Under the pieces are notes generated by a model that did no database searches, had not been told where the DNA came from, and saw only the letters and a program-made list of their open reading frames with translations. Shown here piece after piece: positions 24,219 to 37,555 of a stretch of DNA of 64,000 nucleotides (position 1 is its first letter; the number at the start of each line of letters is the position of its first letter). This stretch comes from Auanema rhodensis (lineage: Eukaryota > Nematoda > Chromadorea > Rhabditida > Rhabditidae). The stretch lies in assembly GCA_964057225.1 (NCBI GenBank), contig OZ059897.1:18414001-18478000 (forward strand), written 5' to 3'. Position numbers and translations under genes: made by a program.

Positions 24219-26324
24219 TGCACTATACTACATTAAGAATCGCTTGATACAAAAATTAGTTATGATCGTTTGAAAAATGATGCATTAGTGTATGTTGAGT
24301 TTCCATGTACACTCAACATTGCTTCCAAAAACATTTTGACAAAAATTTTTTCGAAAAATTTCAAAAAAATTTAGCAAAAAATAGATGTTTTTAGATTCCA
24401 TTTTTCAAGGCAAAGACGATGGACAATGTTATTCAACGAAAAAATTAATTCTTCAGGGTGAAAATCGAGGATATAAGTGTGAACTTATATCAGTTGATAT
24501 CTCGGTGCATTTTTAAGCTAGCGCAAATCTGATAACACAGATCGACGCAGCTTAAAAATCCGCATCGAATGCACTATACTACATTAAGAAACGCTTGATA
24601 CAAAAATTAGTTATGATCGTTTGAAAAATGATGCATTAGTGTATGTTGAGTTTCCATGTACACTCAACATTGCTTCCAAAAACATTTTGACAAAAATTTT
24701 TTCGAAAAATTTCAAAAAAATTTAGCAAAAAATAGATGTTTTTAGATTCCATTTTTCAAGGCAAAGACGATGGACAATGTTATTCAACGAAAAAATTAAT
24801 TCTTCAGGGTGAAAATCGAGGATATAAGTGTGAACTTATATCAGTTGATATCTCGGTGCATTTTTAAGCTAGCGCAAATCTGATAACACAGATCGACGCA
24901 GCTTAAAAATCCGCATCGAATGCACTATACTACATTAAGAAACGCTTGATACAAAAATTAGTTATGATCGTTTGAAAAATGATGCATTAGTGTATGTTGA
25001 GTTTCCATGTACACTCAACATTGCTTCCAAAAACATTTTGACAAAAATTTTTTCGAAAAATTTCAAAATAATTTAGCAAAAAGTAGATGTTTTTAGATTC
25101 CATTTTTCAAGGCAAAGACGATGGACAATGTTATTCAACGAAAAAATTAATTCTTCAGGGTGAAAATCGAGGATATAAGTGTGAACTTATATCAGTTGAT
25201 ATCTCGGTGCATTTTTAAGCTAGCGCAAATCTGATAACACAGATCGACGCAGCTTAAAAATCCGCATCGAATGCACTATACTACATTAAGAATCGCTTGA
25301 TACAAAAATTAGTTATGATCGTTTGAAAAATGATGCATTAGTGTATGTTGAGTTTCCATGTACACTCAACATTGCTTCCAAAAACATTTTGACAAAAATT
25401 TTTTCGAAAAATTTCAAAAAAATTTAGCAAAAAATAGATGTTTTTAGATTCCATTTTTCAAGGCAAAGACGATGGACAATGTTATTCAACGAAAAAATTA
25501 ATTCTTCAGGGTGAAAATCGAGGATATAAGTGTGAACCTATATCAGTTGATATCTCGGTGCATTTTTAAGCTAGCGCAAATCTGATAACACAGATCGACG
25601 CAGCTTAAAAATCCGCATCGAATGCACTATACTACATTGAGAAACGCTTAATACAAAAATTAGTTATGATCGTTTGAAAAATGATGCATTAGTGTATGTT
25701 GAGTTTCCATGTACACTCAACATTGCTTCCAAAAACATTTTGACAAAAATTTTTTCGAAAAATTTCAAAATAATTTAGCAAAAAGTAGATGTTTTTAGAT
25801 TCCTTTTTTCAAGGCAAAGACGATGGACAATGTTATTCAACGAAAAAATTAATTCTTCAGGGTGAAAATCGAGGATATAAGTGTGAACTTATATCAGTTG
25901 ATATCTCGGTGCATTTTTAAGCTAGCGCAAATCTGATAACACAGATCGACGCAGCTTAAAAATCCGCATCGAATGCACTTTACTACATTGAGAAACGCTT
26001 GATACAAAAATTACTTATGATCGTTTGAAAAATGATGCATTAGTGTATGTTGAGTTTCCATGTACACTCAACATTGCTTCCAAAAACATTTTGACAAAAA
26101 TTTTTTCGAAAAATTTCAAAATAATTTAGCAAAAAGTAGATGTTTTTAGATTCCATTTTTCAAGGCAAAGACGATAGACAATGTTATTCAACGAAAAAAT
26201 TAATTCTTCAGGGTGAAAATCGAGGATATAAGTGTGAACTTATATCAGTTGATATCTCGGTGCATTTTTAAGCTAGCGCAAATCTGATAACACAGATCGA
26301 CGCAGCTTAAAAATCCGCATCGAA
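24219..26324. repeat. Second six-monomer higher-order repeat B C'' J B* D E*, copy 2
   Basis: Mark-for-mark repeat of 22113-24218, including 41c in the sixth monomer (c at 26014). I saw no private difference between the two copies, so the duplication appears recent. Confidence 0.9.
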
Positions 26325-28780
26325 TGCACTTTACTACATTGAGAAACGCTTGATACAAAAATTAGTTATGATCGTTTGAAAAATGATGCATTAGTGTATG
26401 TTGAGTTTCCATGTACACTCAACATTGCTTCCAAAAACATTTTGACAAAAATTTTTTCGAAAAATTTCAAAATAATTTAGCAAAAAGTAGATGTTTTTAG
26501 ATTCCATTTTTCAAGGCAAAGACGATGGACAATGTTATTCAACGAAAAAATTAATTCTTCAGGGTGAAAATCGAGGATATAAGTGTGAACTTATATCAGT
26601 TGATATCTCGGTGCATTTTTAAGCTAGCGCAAATCTGATAACACAGATCGACGCAGCTTAAAAATCCGCATCGAATGCACTATACTACATTAAGAATCGC
26701 TTGATACAAAAATTAGTTATGATCGTTTGAAAAATGATGCATTAGTGTATGTTGAGTTTCCATGTACACTCAACATTGCTTCCAAAAACATTTTGACAAA
26801 AATTTTTTCGAAAAATTTCAAAAAAATTTAGCAAAAAATAGATGTTTTTAGATTCCATTTTTCAAGGCAAAGACGATGGACAATGTTATTCAACGAAAAA
26901 ATTAATTCTTCAGGGTGAAAATCGAGGATATAAGTGTGAACTTATATCAGTTGATATCTCGGTGCATTTTTAAGCTAGCGCAAATCTGATAACACAGATC
27001 GACGCAGCTTAAAAATCCGCATCGAATGCACTATACTACATTAAGAAACGCTTGATACAAAAATTAGTTATGATCGTTTGAAAAATGATGCATTAGTGTA
27101 TGTTGAGTTTCCATGTACACTCAACATTGCTTCCAAAAACATTTTGACAAAAATTTTTTCGAAAAATTTCAAAATAATTTAGCAAAAAGTAGATGTTTTT
27201 AGATTCCATTTTTCAAGGCAAAGACGATGGACAATGTTATTCAACGAAAAATATAATTCTTCAGGGTGAAAATCGAGGATATAAGTGTGAACCTATATCA
27301 GTTGATATCTCGGTGCATTTTTAAGCTAGCGCAAATCTGATAACACAGATCGACGCAGCTTAAAAATCCGCATCGAATGCACTTTACTACATTGAGAAAC
27401 GCTTGATACAAAAATTAGTTATGATCGTTTGAAAAATGATGCATTAGTGTATGTTGAGTTTCCATGTACACTCAACATTGCTTCCAAAAACATTTTGACA
27501 AAAATTTTTTCGAAAAATTTCAAAATAATTTAGCAAAAAGTAGATGTTTTTAGATTCCATTTTTCAAGGCAAAGACGATGGACAATGTTATTCAACGAAA
27601 AAATTAATTCTTCAGGGTGAAAATCGAGGATATAAGTGTGAACTTATATCAGTTGATATCTCGGTGCATTTTTAAGCTAGCGCAAATCTGATAACACAGA
27701 TCGACGCAGCTTAAAAATCCGCATCGAATGCACTATACTACATTAAGAATCGCTTGATACAAAAATTAGTTATGATCGTTTGAAAAATGATGCATTAGTG
27801 TATGTTGAGTTTCCATGTACACTCAACATTGCTTCCAAAAACATTTTGACAAAAATTTTTTCGAAAAATTTCAAAAAAATTTAGCAAAAAATAAATGTTT
27901 TTAGATTCCATTTTTCAAGGCAAAGACGATGGACAATGTTATTCAACGAAAAAATTAATTCTTCAGGGTGAAAATCGAGGATATAAGTGTGAACTTATAT
28001 CAGTTGATATCTCGGTGCATTTTTAAGCTAGCGCAAATCTGATAACACAGATCGACGCAGCTTAAAAATCCGCATCGAATGCACTATACTACATTAAGAA
28101 ACGCTTGATACAAAAATTAGTTATGATCGTTTGAAAAATGATGCATTAGTGTATGTTGAGTTTCCATGTACAATCAACATTGCTTCCAAAAACATTTTGA
28201 CAAAAATTTTTTCGAAAAATTTCAAAATAATTTAGCAAAAAGTAGATGTTTTTAGATTCCATTTTTCAAGGCAAAGACGATGGACAATGTTATTCAACGA
28301 AAAATTAATTCTTCAGGGTGAAAATCGAGGATATAAGTGTGAACCTATATCAGTTGATATCTCGGTGCATTTTTAAGCTAGCGCAAATCTGATAACACAG
28401 ATCGACGCAGCTTAAAAATCCGCATCGAATGCACTATACTACATTGAGAAACGCTTAATACAAAAATTAGTTATGATCGTTTGAAAAATGATGCATTAGT
28501 GTATGTTGAGTTTCCATGTACACTCAACATTGCTTCCAAAAACATTTTGACAAAAATTTTTTCGAAAAATTTCAAAATAATTTAGCAAAAAGTAGATGTT
28601 TTTAGATTCCTTTTTTCAAGGCAAAGACGATGGACAATGTTATTCAACGAAAAAATTAATTCTTCAGGGTGAAAATCGAGGATATAAGTGTGAACTTATA
28701 TCAGTTGATATCTCGGTGCATTTTTAAGCTAGCGCAAATCTGATAACACAGATCAACGCAGCTTAAAAATCCGCATCGAA
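26325..28780. repeat. Seven-monomer segment A B C' A B C D, copy 2
   Basis: Counterpart of 4564-7019 at an offset of 21761 bp. It keeps the rearranged aaaaatataattc (monomer at 27027), 94a and the 1-bp deletion (monomer at 28080). Private changes include ataaatg for atagatg in the monomer at 27729, and gatcaacg for gatcgacg near the end of the last monomer. Confidence 0.85.
28080..28429. repeat. Monomer 81, 350 bp, 1-bp deletion
   Basis: Five A residues at 28300-28304 in place of six. The class and deletion match the monomer at 6319, so the deletion was most likely copied with the surrounding segment rather than arising twice. Confidence 0.92.
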
Positions 28781-31237
28781 TGCACTATACTACATTAAGA
28801 ATCGCTTGATACAAAAATTAGTTATGATCGTTTGAAAAATGATGCATTAGTGTATGTTGAGTTTCCATGTACACTCAACATTGCTTCCAAAAACATTTTG
28901 ACAAAAATTTTTTCGAAAAATTTCAAAATAATTTAGCAAAAAGTAGATGTTTTTAGATTCCTTTTTTCAAGGCAAAGACGATGGACAATGTTATTCAACG
29001 AAAAAATTAATTCTTCAGGGTGAAAATCGAGGATATAAGTGTGAACTTATATCAGTTGATATCTCGGTGCATTTTTAAGCTAGCGCAAATCTGATAACAC
29101 AGATCGACGCAGCTTAAAAATCCGCATCGAATGCACTATACTACATTGAGAAACGCTTAATACAAAAATTAGTTATGATCGTTTGAAAAATGATGCATTA
29201 GTGTATGTTGAGTTTCCATGTACACTCAACATTGCTTCCAAAAACATTTTGACAAAAATTTTTTCGAAAAATTTCAAAATAATTTAGCAAAAAGTAGATG
29301 TTTTTAGATTCCTTTTTTCAAGGCAAAGACGATGGACAATGTTATTCAACGAAAAAATTAATTCTTCAGGGTGAAAATCGAGGATATAAGTGTGAACTTA
29401 TATCAGTTGATATCTCGGTGCATTTTTAAGCTAGCGCAAATCTGATAACACAGATCGACGCAGCTTAAAAATCCGCATCGAATGCACTATACTACATTAA
29501 GAATCGCTTGATACAAAAATTAGTTATGATCGTTTGAAAAATGATGCATTAGTGTATGTTGAGTTTCCATGTACACTCAACATTGCTTCCAAAAACATTT
29601 TGACAAAAATTTTTTCGAAAAATTTCAAAATAATTTAGCAAAAAGTAGATGTTTTTAGATTCCTTTTTTCAAGGCAAAGACGATGGACAATGTTATTCAA
29701 CGAAAAAATTAATTCTTCAGGGTGAAAATCGAGGATATAAGTGTGAACTTATATCAGTTGATATCTCGGTGCATTTTTAAGCTAGCGCAAATCTGATAAC
29801 ACAGATCGACGCAGCTTAACAATCCGCATCGAATGCACTATACTACATTAAGAATCGCTTGATACAAAAATTAGTTATGATCGTTTGAAAAATGATGCAT
29901 TAGTGTATGTTGAGTTTCCATGTACACTCAACATTGCTTCCAAAAACATTTTGACAAAAATTTTTTCGAAAAATTTCAAAATAATTTAGCAAAAAGTAGA
30001 TGTTTTTAGATTCCTTTTTTCAAGGCAAAGACGATGGACAATGTTATTCAACGAAAAAATTAATTCTTCAGGGTGAAAATCGAGGATATAAGTGTGAACT
30101 TATATCAGTTGATATCTCGGTGCATTTTTAAGCTAGCGCAAATCTGATAACACAGATCGACGCAGCTTAAAAATCCGCATCGAATGCACTATACTACATT
30201 GAGAAACGCTTAATACAAAAATTAGTTATGATCGTTTGAAAAATGATGCATTAGTGTATGTTGAGTTTCCATGTACACTCAACATTGCTTCCAAAAACAT
30301 TTTGACAAAAATTTTTTCGAAAAATTTCAAAATAATTTAGCAAAAAGTAGATGTTTTTAGATTCCTTTTTTCAAGGCAAAGACGATGGACAATGTTATTC
30401 AACGAAAAAATTAATTCTTCAGGGTGAAAATCGAGGATATAAGTGTGAACTTATATCAGTTGATATCTCGGTGCATTTTTAAGCTAGCGCAAATCTGATA
30501 ACACAGATCGACGCAGCTTAAAAATCCGCATCGAATGCACTATACTACATTAAGAATCGCTTGATACAAAAATTAGTTATGATCGTTTGAAAAATGATGC
30601 ATTAGTGTATGTTGAGTTTCCATGTACACTCAACATTGCTTCCAAAAACATTTTGACAAAAATTTTTTCGAAAAATTTCAAAATAATTTAGCAAAAAGTA
30701 GATGTTTTTAGATTCCTTTTTTCAAGGCAAAGACGATGGACAATGTTATTCAACGAAAAAATTAATTCTTCAGGGTGAAAATCGAGGATATAAGTGTGAA
30801 CTTATATCAGTTGATATCTCGGTGCATTTTTAAGCTAGCGCAAATCTGATAACACAGATCGACGCAGCTTAAAAATCCGCATCGAATGCACTATACTACA
30901 TTAAGAATCGCTTGATACAAAAATTAGTTATGATCGTTTGAAAAATGATGCATTAGTGTATGTTGAGTTTCCATGTACACTCAACATTGCTTCCAAAAAC
31001 ATTTTGACAAAAATTTTTTCGAAAAATTTCAAAATAATTTAGCAAAAAGTAGATGTTTTTAGATTCCTTTTTTCAAGGCAAAGACGATGGACAATGTTAT
31101 TCAACGAAAAAATTATTTCTTCAGGGTGAAAATCGAGGATATAAGTGTGAACTTATATCAGTTGATATCTCGGTGCATTTTTAAGCTAGCGCAAATCTGA
31201 TAACACAGATCGACGCAGCTTAAAAATCCGGATCGAA
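28781..31237. repeat. Monomers 83-89, alternating F' and D copies
   Basis: The order is F' D F' F' D F' G. Together with the D monomer at 28430 this reads as D F', D F' F', D F' G, a loose two-to-three monomer pattern. The F' copies are nearly identical; the one at 29483 has a private A-to-C change near its end (cttaacaatcc). The last monomer, G at 30887, adds 230t and 345g and leads into H I J as at 7.4 kb. Confidence 0.75.
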
Positions 31238-32992
31238 TGCACTATACTACATTAAGAAACGCTTGATACAAAAATTAGTTATGATCGTTTGAAAAATGAT
31301 GCATTAGTGTATGTTGAGTTTCCATGTACACTCAACATTGCTTCCAAAAACATTTTGACAAAAATTTTTTCGAAAAATTTCAAAATAATTTAGCAAAAAG
31401 TAGATGTTTTTGGATTCCTTTTTTCAAGGCAAAGACGATGGACAATGTTATTCAACGAAAAAATTAATTCTTCAGGGTGAAAATCGAGGATATAAGTGTG
31501 AACTTATATCAGTTGATATCTCGGTGCATTTTTAAGCTAGCGCAAATCTGATAACACAGATCGACGCAGCTTAAAAATCCGCATCGAATGCACTATACTA
31601 CATTGAGAAACGCTTAATACAAAAATTAGTTATGATCGTTTGAAAAATGATGCATTAGTGTATGTTGAGTTTCCATGTACACTCAACATTGCTTCCAAAA
31701 ACATTTTGACAAAAATTTTTTCGAAAAATTTCATAATAATTTAGCAAAAAGTAGATGTTTTTAGATTCCTTTTTTCAAGGCAAAGACGATGGACAATGTT
31801 ATTCAACGAAAAAATTATTTCTTCAGGGTGAAAATCGAGGATATAAGTGTGAACTTATATCAGTTGATATCTCGGTGCATTTTTAAGCTAGCGCAAATCT
31901 GATAACACAGATCGACGCAGCTTAAAAATCCGGATCGAATGCACTATACTACATTAAGAAACGCTTGATACAAAAATTAGTTATGATCGTTTGAAAAATG
32001 ATGCATTAGTGTATGTTGAGTTTCCATGTACACTCAACATTGCTTCCAAAAACATTTTGACAAAAATTTTTTCGAAAAATTTCAAAATAATTTAGCAAAA
32101 AGTAGATGTTTTTAGATTCCATTTTTCAAGGCAAAGACGATGGACAATGTTATTCAACGAAAAAATTAATTCTTCAGGGTGAAAATCGAGGATATAAGTG
32201 TGAACTTATATCAGTTGATATCTCGGTGCATTTTTAAGCTAGCGCAAATCTGATAACACAGATCGACGCAGCTTAAAAATCCGCATCGAATGCACTATAC
32301 TACATTGAGAAACGCTTAATACAAAAATTAGTTATGATCGTTTGAAAAATGATGCATTAGTGTATGTTGAGTTTCCATGTACACTCAACATTGCTTCCAA
32401 AAACATTTTGACAAAAATTTTTTCGAAAAATTTCATAATAATTTAGCAAAAAGTAGATGTTTTTAGATTCCTTTTTTCAAGGCAAAGACGATGGACAATG
32501 TTATTCAACGAAAAAATTATTTCTTCAGGGTGAAAATCGAGGATATAAGTGTGAACTTATATCAGTTGATATCTCGGTGCATTTTTAAGCTAGCGCAAAT
32601 CTGATAACACAGATCGACGCAGCTTAAAAATCCGGATCGAATGCACTATACTACATTAAGAAACGCTTGATACAAAAATTAGTTATGATCGTTTGAAAAA
32701 TGATGCATTAGTGTATGTTGAGTTTCCATGTACACTCAACATTGCTTCCAAAAACATTTTGACAAAAATTTTTTCGAAAAATTTCAAAATAATTTAGCAA
32801 AAAGTAGATGTTTTTAGATTCCATTTTTCAAGGCAAAGACGATGGACAATGTTATTCAACGAAAAAATTAATTCTTCAGGGTGAAAATCGAGGATATAAG
32901 TGTGAACTTATATCAGTTGATATCTCGGTGCATTTTTAAGCTAGCGCAAATCTGATAACACAGATCGACGCAGCTTAAAAATCCGCATCGAA
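31238..32992. repeat. H I J I J, with a 702-bp tandem duplication
   Basis: After H (31238, 175g) the pair I J occurs twice, 31589-32290 and 32291-32992. Both I copies carry 146t, 230t and 345g. The left pair corresponds to the I J of the five-monomer unit at 7-10.5 kb; the repeat is a local dimer duplication. Confidence 0.82.
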
Positions 32993-35098
32993 TGCACTAT
33001 ACTACATTGAGAAACACTTGATACAAAAATTAGTTATGATCGTTTGAAAAATGATGCATTAGTGTATGTTGAGTTTCCATGTACACTCAACATTGCTTCC
33101 AAAAACATTTTGACAAAAATTTTTTCGAAAAATTTCAAAATAATTTAGCAAAAAGTAGATGTTTTAAGATTCCATTTTTCAAGGCAAAGACAATGGACAA
33201 TGTTATTCAACGAAAAAATTAATTCTTCAGGGTGAAAATCGAGGATATAAGTGTGAACTTATATCAGTTGATATCTCGGTGCATTTTTAAGCTAGCGCAA
33301 ATCTGATAACACAGATCGACGCAGCTTAAAAATCCGCATCGAATGCACTATACTACATTGAGAAACGCTTAATACAAAAATTAGTTATGATCGTTTGAAA
33401 AATGATGCATTAGTGTATGTTGAGTTTCCATGTACACTCAACATTGCTTCCAAAAACATTTTGACAAAAACTTTTTCGAAAAATTTCAAAATAATTTAGC
33501 AAAAAGTAGATGTTTTTAGATTCCTTTTTTCAAGGCAAAGACGATGGACAATGTTATTCAACGAAAAAATTAATTCTTCAGGGTGAAAATCGAGGATATA
33601 AGTGTGAACCTATATCAGTTGATATCTCGGTGCATTTTTAAGCTAGCGCAAATCTGATAACACAGATCGACGCAGCTTAAAAATCCGCATCGAATGCACT
33701 ATACTACATTGAGAAACGCTTAATACAAAAATTAGTTATGATCGTTTGAAAAATGATGCATTAGTGTATGTTGAGTTTCCATGTACACTCAACATTGCTT
33801 CCAAAAACATTTTGACAAAAATTTTTTCGAAAAATTTCAAAATAATTTAGCAAAAAGTAGATGTTTTTAGATTCCATTTTTCAAGGCAAAGACGATGGAC
33901 AATGTTATTCAACGAAAAAATCAATTCTTCAGGGTGAAAATCGAGGATATAAGTGTGAACTTATATCAGTTGATATCTCGGTGCATTTTTAAGCTAGCGC
34001 AAATCTGATAACACAGATCGACGCAGCTTAAAAATCCGCATCGAATGCACTATACTACATTGAGAAACGCTTAATACAAAAATTAGTTATGATCGTTTGA
34101 AAAATGATGCATTAGTGTATGTTGAGTTTCCATGTACACTCAACATTGCTTCCAAAAACATTTTGACATAAATTTTTTCGAAAAATTTCAAAATAATTTA
34201 GCAAAAAGTAGATGTTTTTAGATTCCATTTTTCAAGGCAAAGACGATGGACAATGTTATTCAACGAAAAAATTAATTCTTCAGGGTGAAAATCGAGGATA
34301 TAAGTGTGAACTTATATCAGTTGATATCTCGGTGCATTTTTAAGCTAGCGCAAATCTGATAACACAGATCGACGCAGCTTAAAAATCCGCATCGAATGCA
34401 CTATACTACATTGAGAAACGCTTAATACAAAAATTAGTTATGATCGTTTGAAAAATGATGCATTAGTGTATGTTGAGTTTCCATGTACACTCAACATTGC
34501 TTCCAAAAACATTTTGACATAAATTTTTTCGAAAAATTTCAAAATAATTTAGCAAAAAGTAGATGTTCTTAGATTCCATTTTTCAAGGCAAAGACGATGG
34601 ACAATGTTATTCAACGAAAAAATTAATTCTTCAGGGTGAAAATCGAGGATATAAGTGTGAACTTATATCAGTTGATATCTCGGTGCATTTTTAAGCTAGC
34701 GCAAATCTGATAACACAGATCGACGCAGCTTAAAAATCCGCATCGAATGCACTATACTACATTAAGAAACGCTTGATACAAAAATTAGTTATGATCGTTT
34801 GAAAAATGATGCATTAGTGTATGTTGAGTTTCCATGTACACTCAACATTGCTTCCAAAAACATTTTGACATAAATTTTTTCGAAAAATTTCAAAATAATT
34901 TAGCGAAAAGTAGATGTTTTTAGATTCCATTTTTCAAGGCAAAGACGATGGACAATGTTATTCAACGAAAAAATTAATTCTTCAGGGTGAAAATCGAGGA
35001 TATAAGTGTGAACTTATATCAGTTGATATCTCGGTGCATTTTTAAGCTAGCGCAAATCTGATAACACAGATCGACGCAGCTTAAAAATCCGCATCGAA
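32291..35098. repeat. Eight-monomer segment I J K' L N O P Q, copy 1
   Basis: This 2808-bp segment recurs at 37556-40363, an offset of 5265 bp or 15 monomers. Marks shared in order are 146t/230t/345g, 24a/174a, 128c/267c, 228c, 124t, 124t/172c and 17a/124t. Private differences include agacaatgg for agacgatgg in K' (32993) and 158g in Q (34748). From 34046 onward most copies up to 48.8 kb carry 124t. Confidence 0.85.
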
Positions 35099-37555
35099 TG
35101 CACTATACTACATTGAGAAACGCTTAATACAAAAATTAGTTATGATCGTTTGAAAAATGATGCATTAGTGTATGTTGAGTTTCCATGTACACTCAACATT
35201 GCTTCCAAAAACATTTTGACATAAATTTTTTCGAAAAATTTCAAAATAATTTAGCAAAAAGTAGATGTTTTTAGATTCCATTTTTCAAGGCAAAGACGAT
35301 GGACAATGTTATTCAACGAAAAAATTAATTCTTCAGGGTGAAAATCGAGGATATAAGTGTGAACTTATATCAGTTGATATCTCGGTGCATTTTTAAGCTA
35401 GCGCAAATCTGATAACACAGATCGACGCAGCTTAAAAATCCGCATCGAATGCACTATACTACATTGAGAAACGCTTAATACAAAAATTAGTTATGATCGT
35501 TTGAAAAATGATGCATTAGTGTATGTTGAGTTTCCATGTACACTCAACATTGCTTCCAAAAACATTTTGACATAAATTTTTTCGAAAAATTTCAAAATAA
35601 TTTAGCAAAAAGTAGATGTTCTTAGATTCCATTTTTCAAGGCAAAGACGATGGACAATGTTATTCAACGAAAAAATTAATTCTTCAGGGTGAAAATCGAG
35701 GATATAAGTGTGAACTTATATCAGTTGATATCTCGGTGCATTTTTAAGCTAGCGCAAATCTGATAACACAGATCGACGCAGCTTAAAAATCCGCATCGAA
35801 TGCACTATACTACATTAAGAAACGCTTGATACAAAAATTAGTTATGATCGTTTGAAAAATGATGCATTAGTGTATGTTGAGTTTCCATGTACACTCAACA
35901 TTGCTTCCAAAAACATTTTGACATAAATTTTTTCGAAAAATTTCAAAATAATTTAGCGAAAAGTAGATGTTTTTAGATTCCATTTTTCAAGGCAAAGACG
36001 ATGGACAATGTTATTCAATGAAAAAATTAATTCTTCAGGGTGAAAATCGAGGATATAAGTGTGAACTTATATCAGTTGATATCTCGGTGCATTTTTAAGC
36101 TAGCGCAAATCTGATAACACAGATCGACGCAGCTTAAAAATCCGCATCGAATGCACTATACTACATTGAGAAACGCTTAATACAAAAATTAGTTATGATC
36201 GTTTGAAAAATGATGCATTAGTGTATGTTGAGTTTCCATGTACACTCAACATTGCTTCCAAAAACATTTTGACATAAATTTTTTCGAAAAATTTCAAAAT
36301 AATTTAGCAAAAAGTAGATGTTTTTAGATTCCATTTTTCAAGGCAAAGACGATGGACAATGTTATTCAACGAAAAAATTAATTCTTCAGGGTGAAAATCG
36401 AGGATATAAGTGTGAACTTATATCAGTTGATATCTCGGTGCATTTTTAAGCTAGCGCAAATCTGATAACACAGATCGACGCAGCTTAAAAATCCGCATCG
36501 AATGCACTATACTACATTGAGAAACGCTTAATACAAAAATTAGTTATGATCGTTTGAAAAATGATGCATTAGTGTATGTTGAGTTTCCATGTACACTCAA
36601 CATTGCTTCCAAAAACATTTTGACATAAATTTTTTCGAAAAATTTCAAAATAATTTAGCAAAAAGTAGATGTTTTTAGATTCCATTTTTCAAGGCAAAGA
36701 CGATGGACAATGTTATTCAACGAAAAAATTAATTCTTCAGGGTGAAAATCGAGGATATAAGTGTGAACTTATATCAGTTGATATCTCGGTGCATTTTTAA
36801 GCTAGCGCAAATCTGATAACACAGATCGACGCAGCTTAAAAATCCGCATCGAATGCACTATACTACATTAAGAAACGCTTGATACAAAAATTAGTTATGA
36901 TCGTTTGAAAAATGATGCATTAGTGTATGTTGAGTTTCCATGTACACTCAACATTGCTTCCAAAAACATTTTGACATAAATTTTTTCGAAAAATTTCAAA
37001 ATAATTTAGCAAAAAGTAGATGTTTTTAGATTCCATTTTTCAAGGCAAAGACGATGGACAATGTTATTCAACGAAAAAATTAATTCTTCAGGGTGAAAAT
37101 CGAGGATATAAGTGTGAACTTATATCAGTTGATATCTCGGTGCATTTTTAAGCTAGCGCAAATCTGATGACACAGATCGACGCAGCTTAAAAATCCGGAT
37201 CGAATGCACTATACTACATTAAGAAACGCTTGATACAAAAATTAGTTATGATCGTTTGAAAAATGATGCATTAGTGTATGTTGAGTTTCCATGTACACTC
37301 AACATTGCTTCCAAAAACATTTTGACAAAAATTTTTTCGAAAAATTTCAAAATAATTTAGCAAAAAGTAGATGTTTTTGGATTCCTTTTTCCAAGGCAAA
37401 GACGATGGACAATGTTATTCAACGAAAAAATTAATTCTTCAGGGTGAAAATCGAGGATATAAGTGTGAACTTATATCAGTTGATATCTCGGTGCATTTTT
37501 AAGCTAGCGCAAATCTGATAACACAGATCGACGCAGCTTAAAAATCCGCATCGAA
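35099..37555. repeat. Monomers 101-107, O P Q O O Q then H
   Basis: O P Q at 35099 repeats the O P Q at 34046 at 1053 bp, a three-monomer unit; both Q copies (34748, 35801) share 158g. O O Q follows (36152-37204); this last Q (36854) ends with 345g and a private ctgatgac. H at 37205 (175g, private tttttccaagg) closes a 15-monomer period that started at 32291. Confidence 0.78.
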
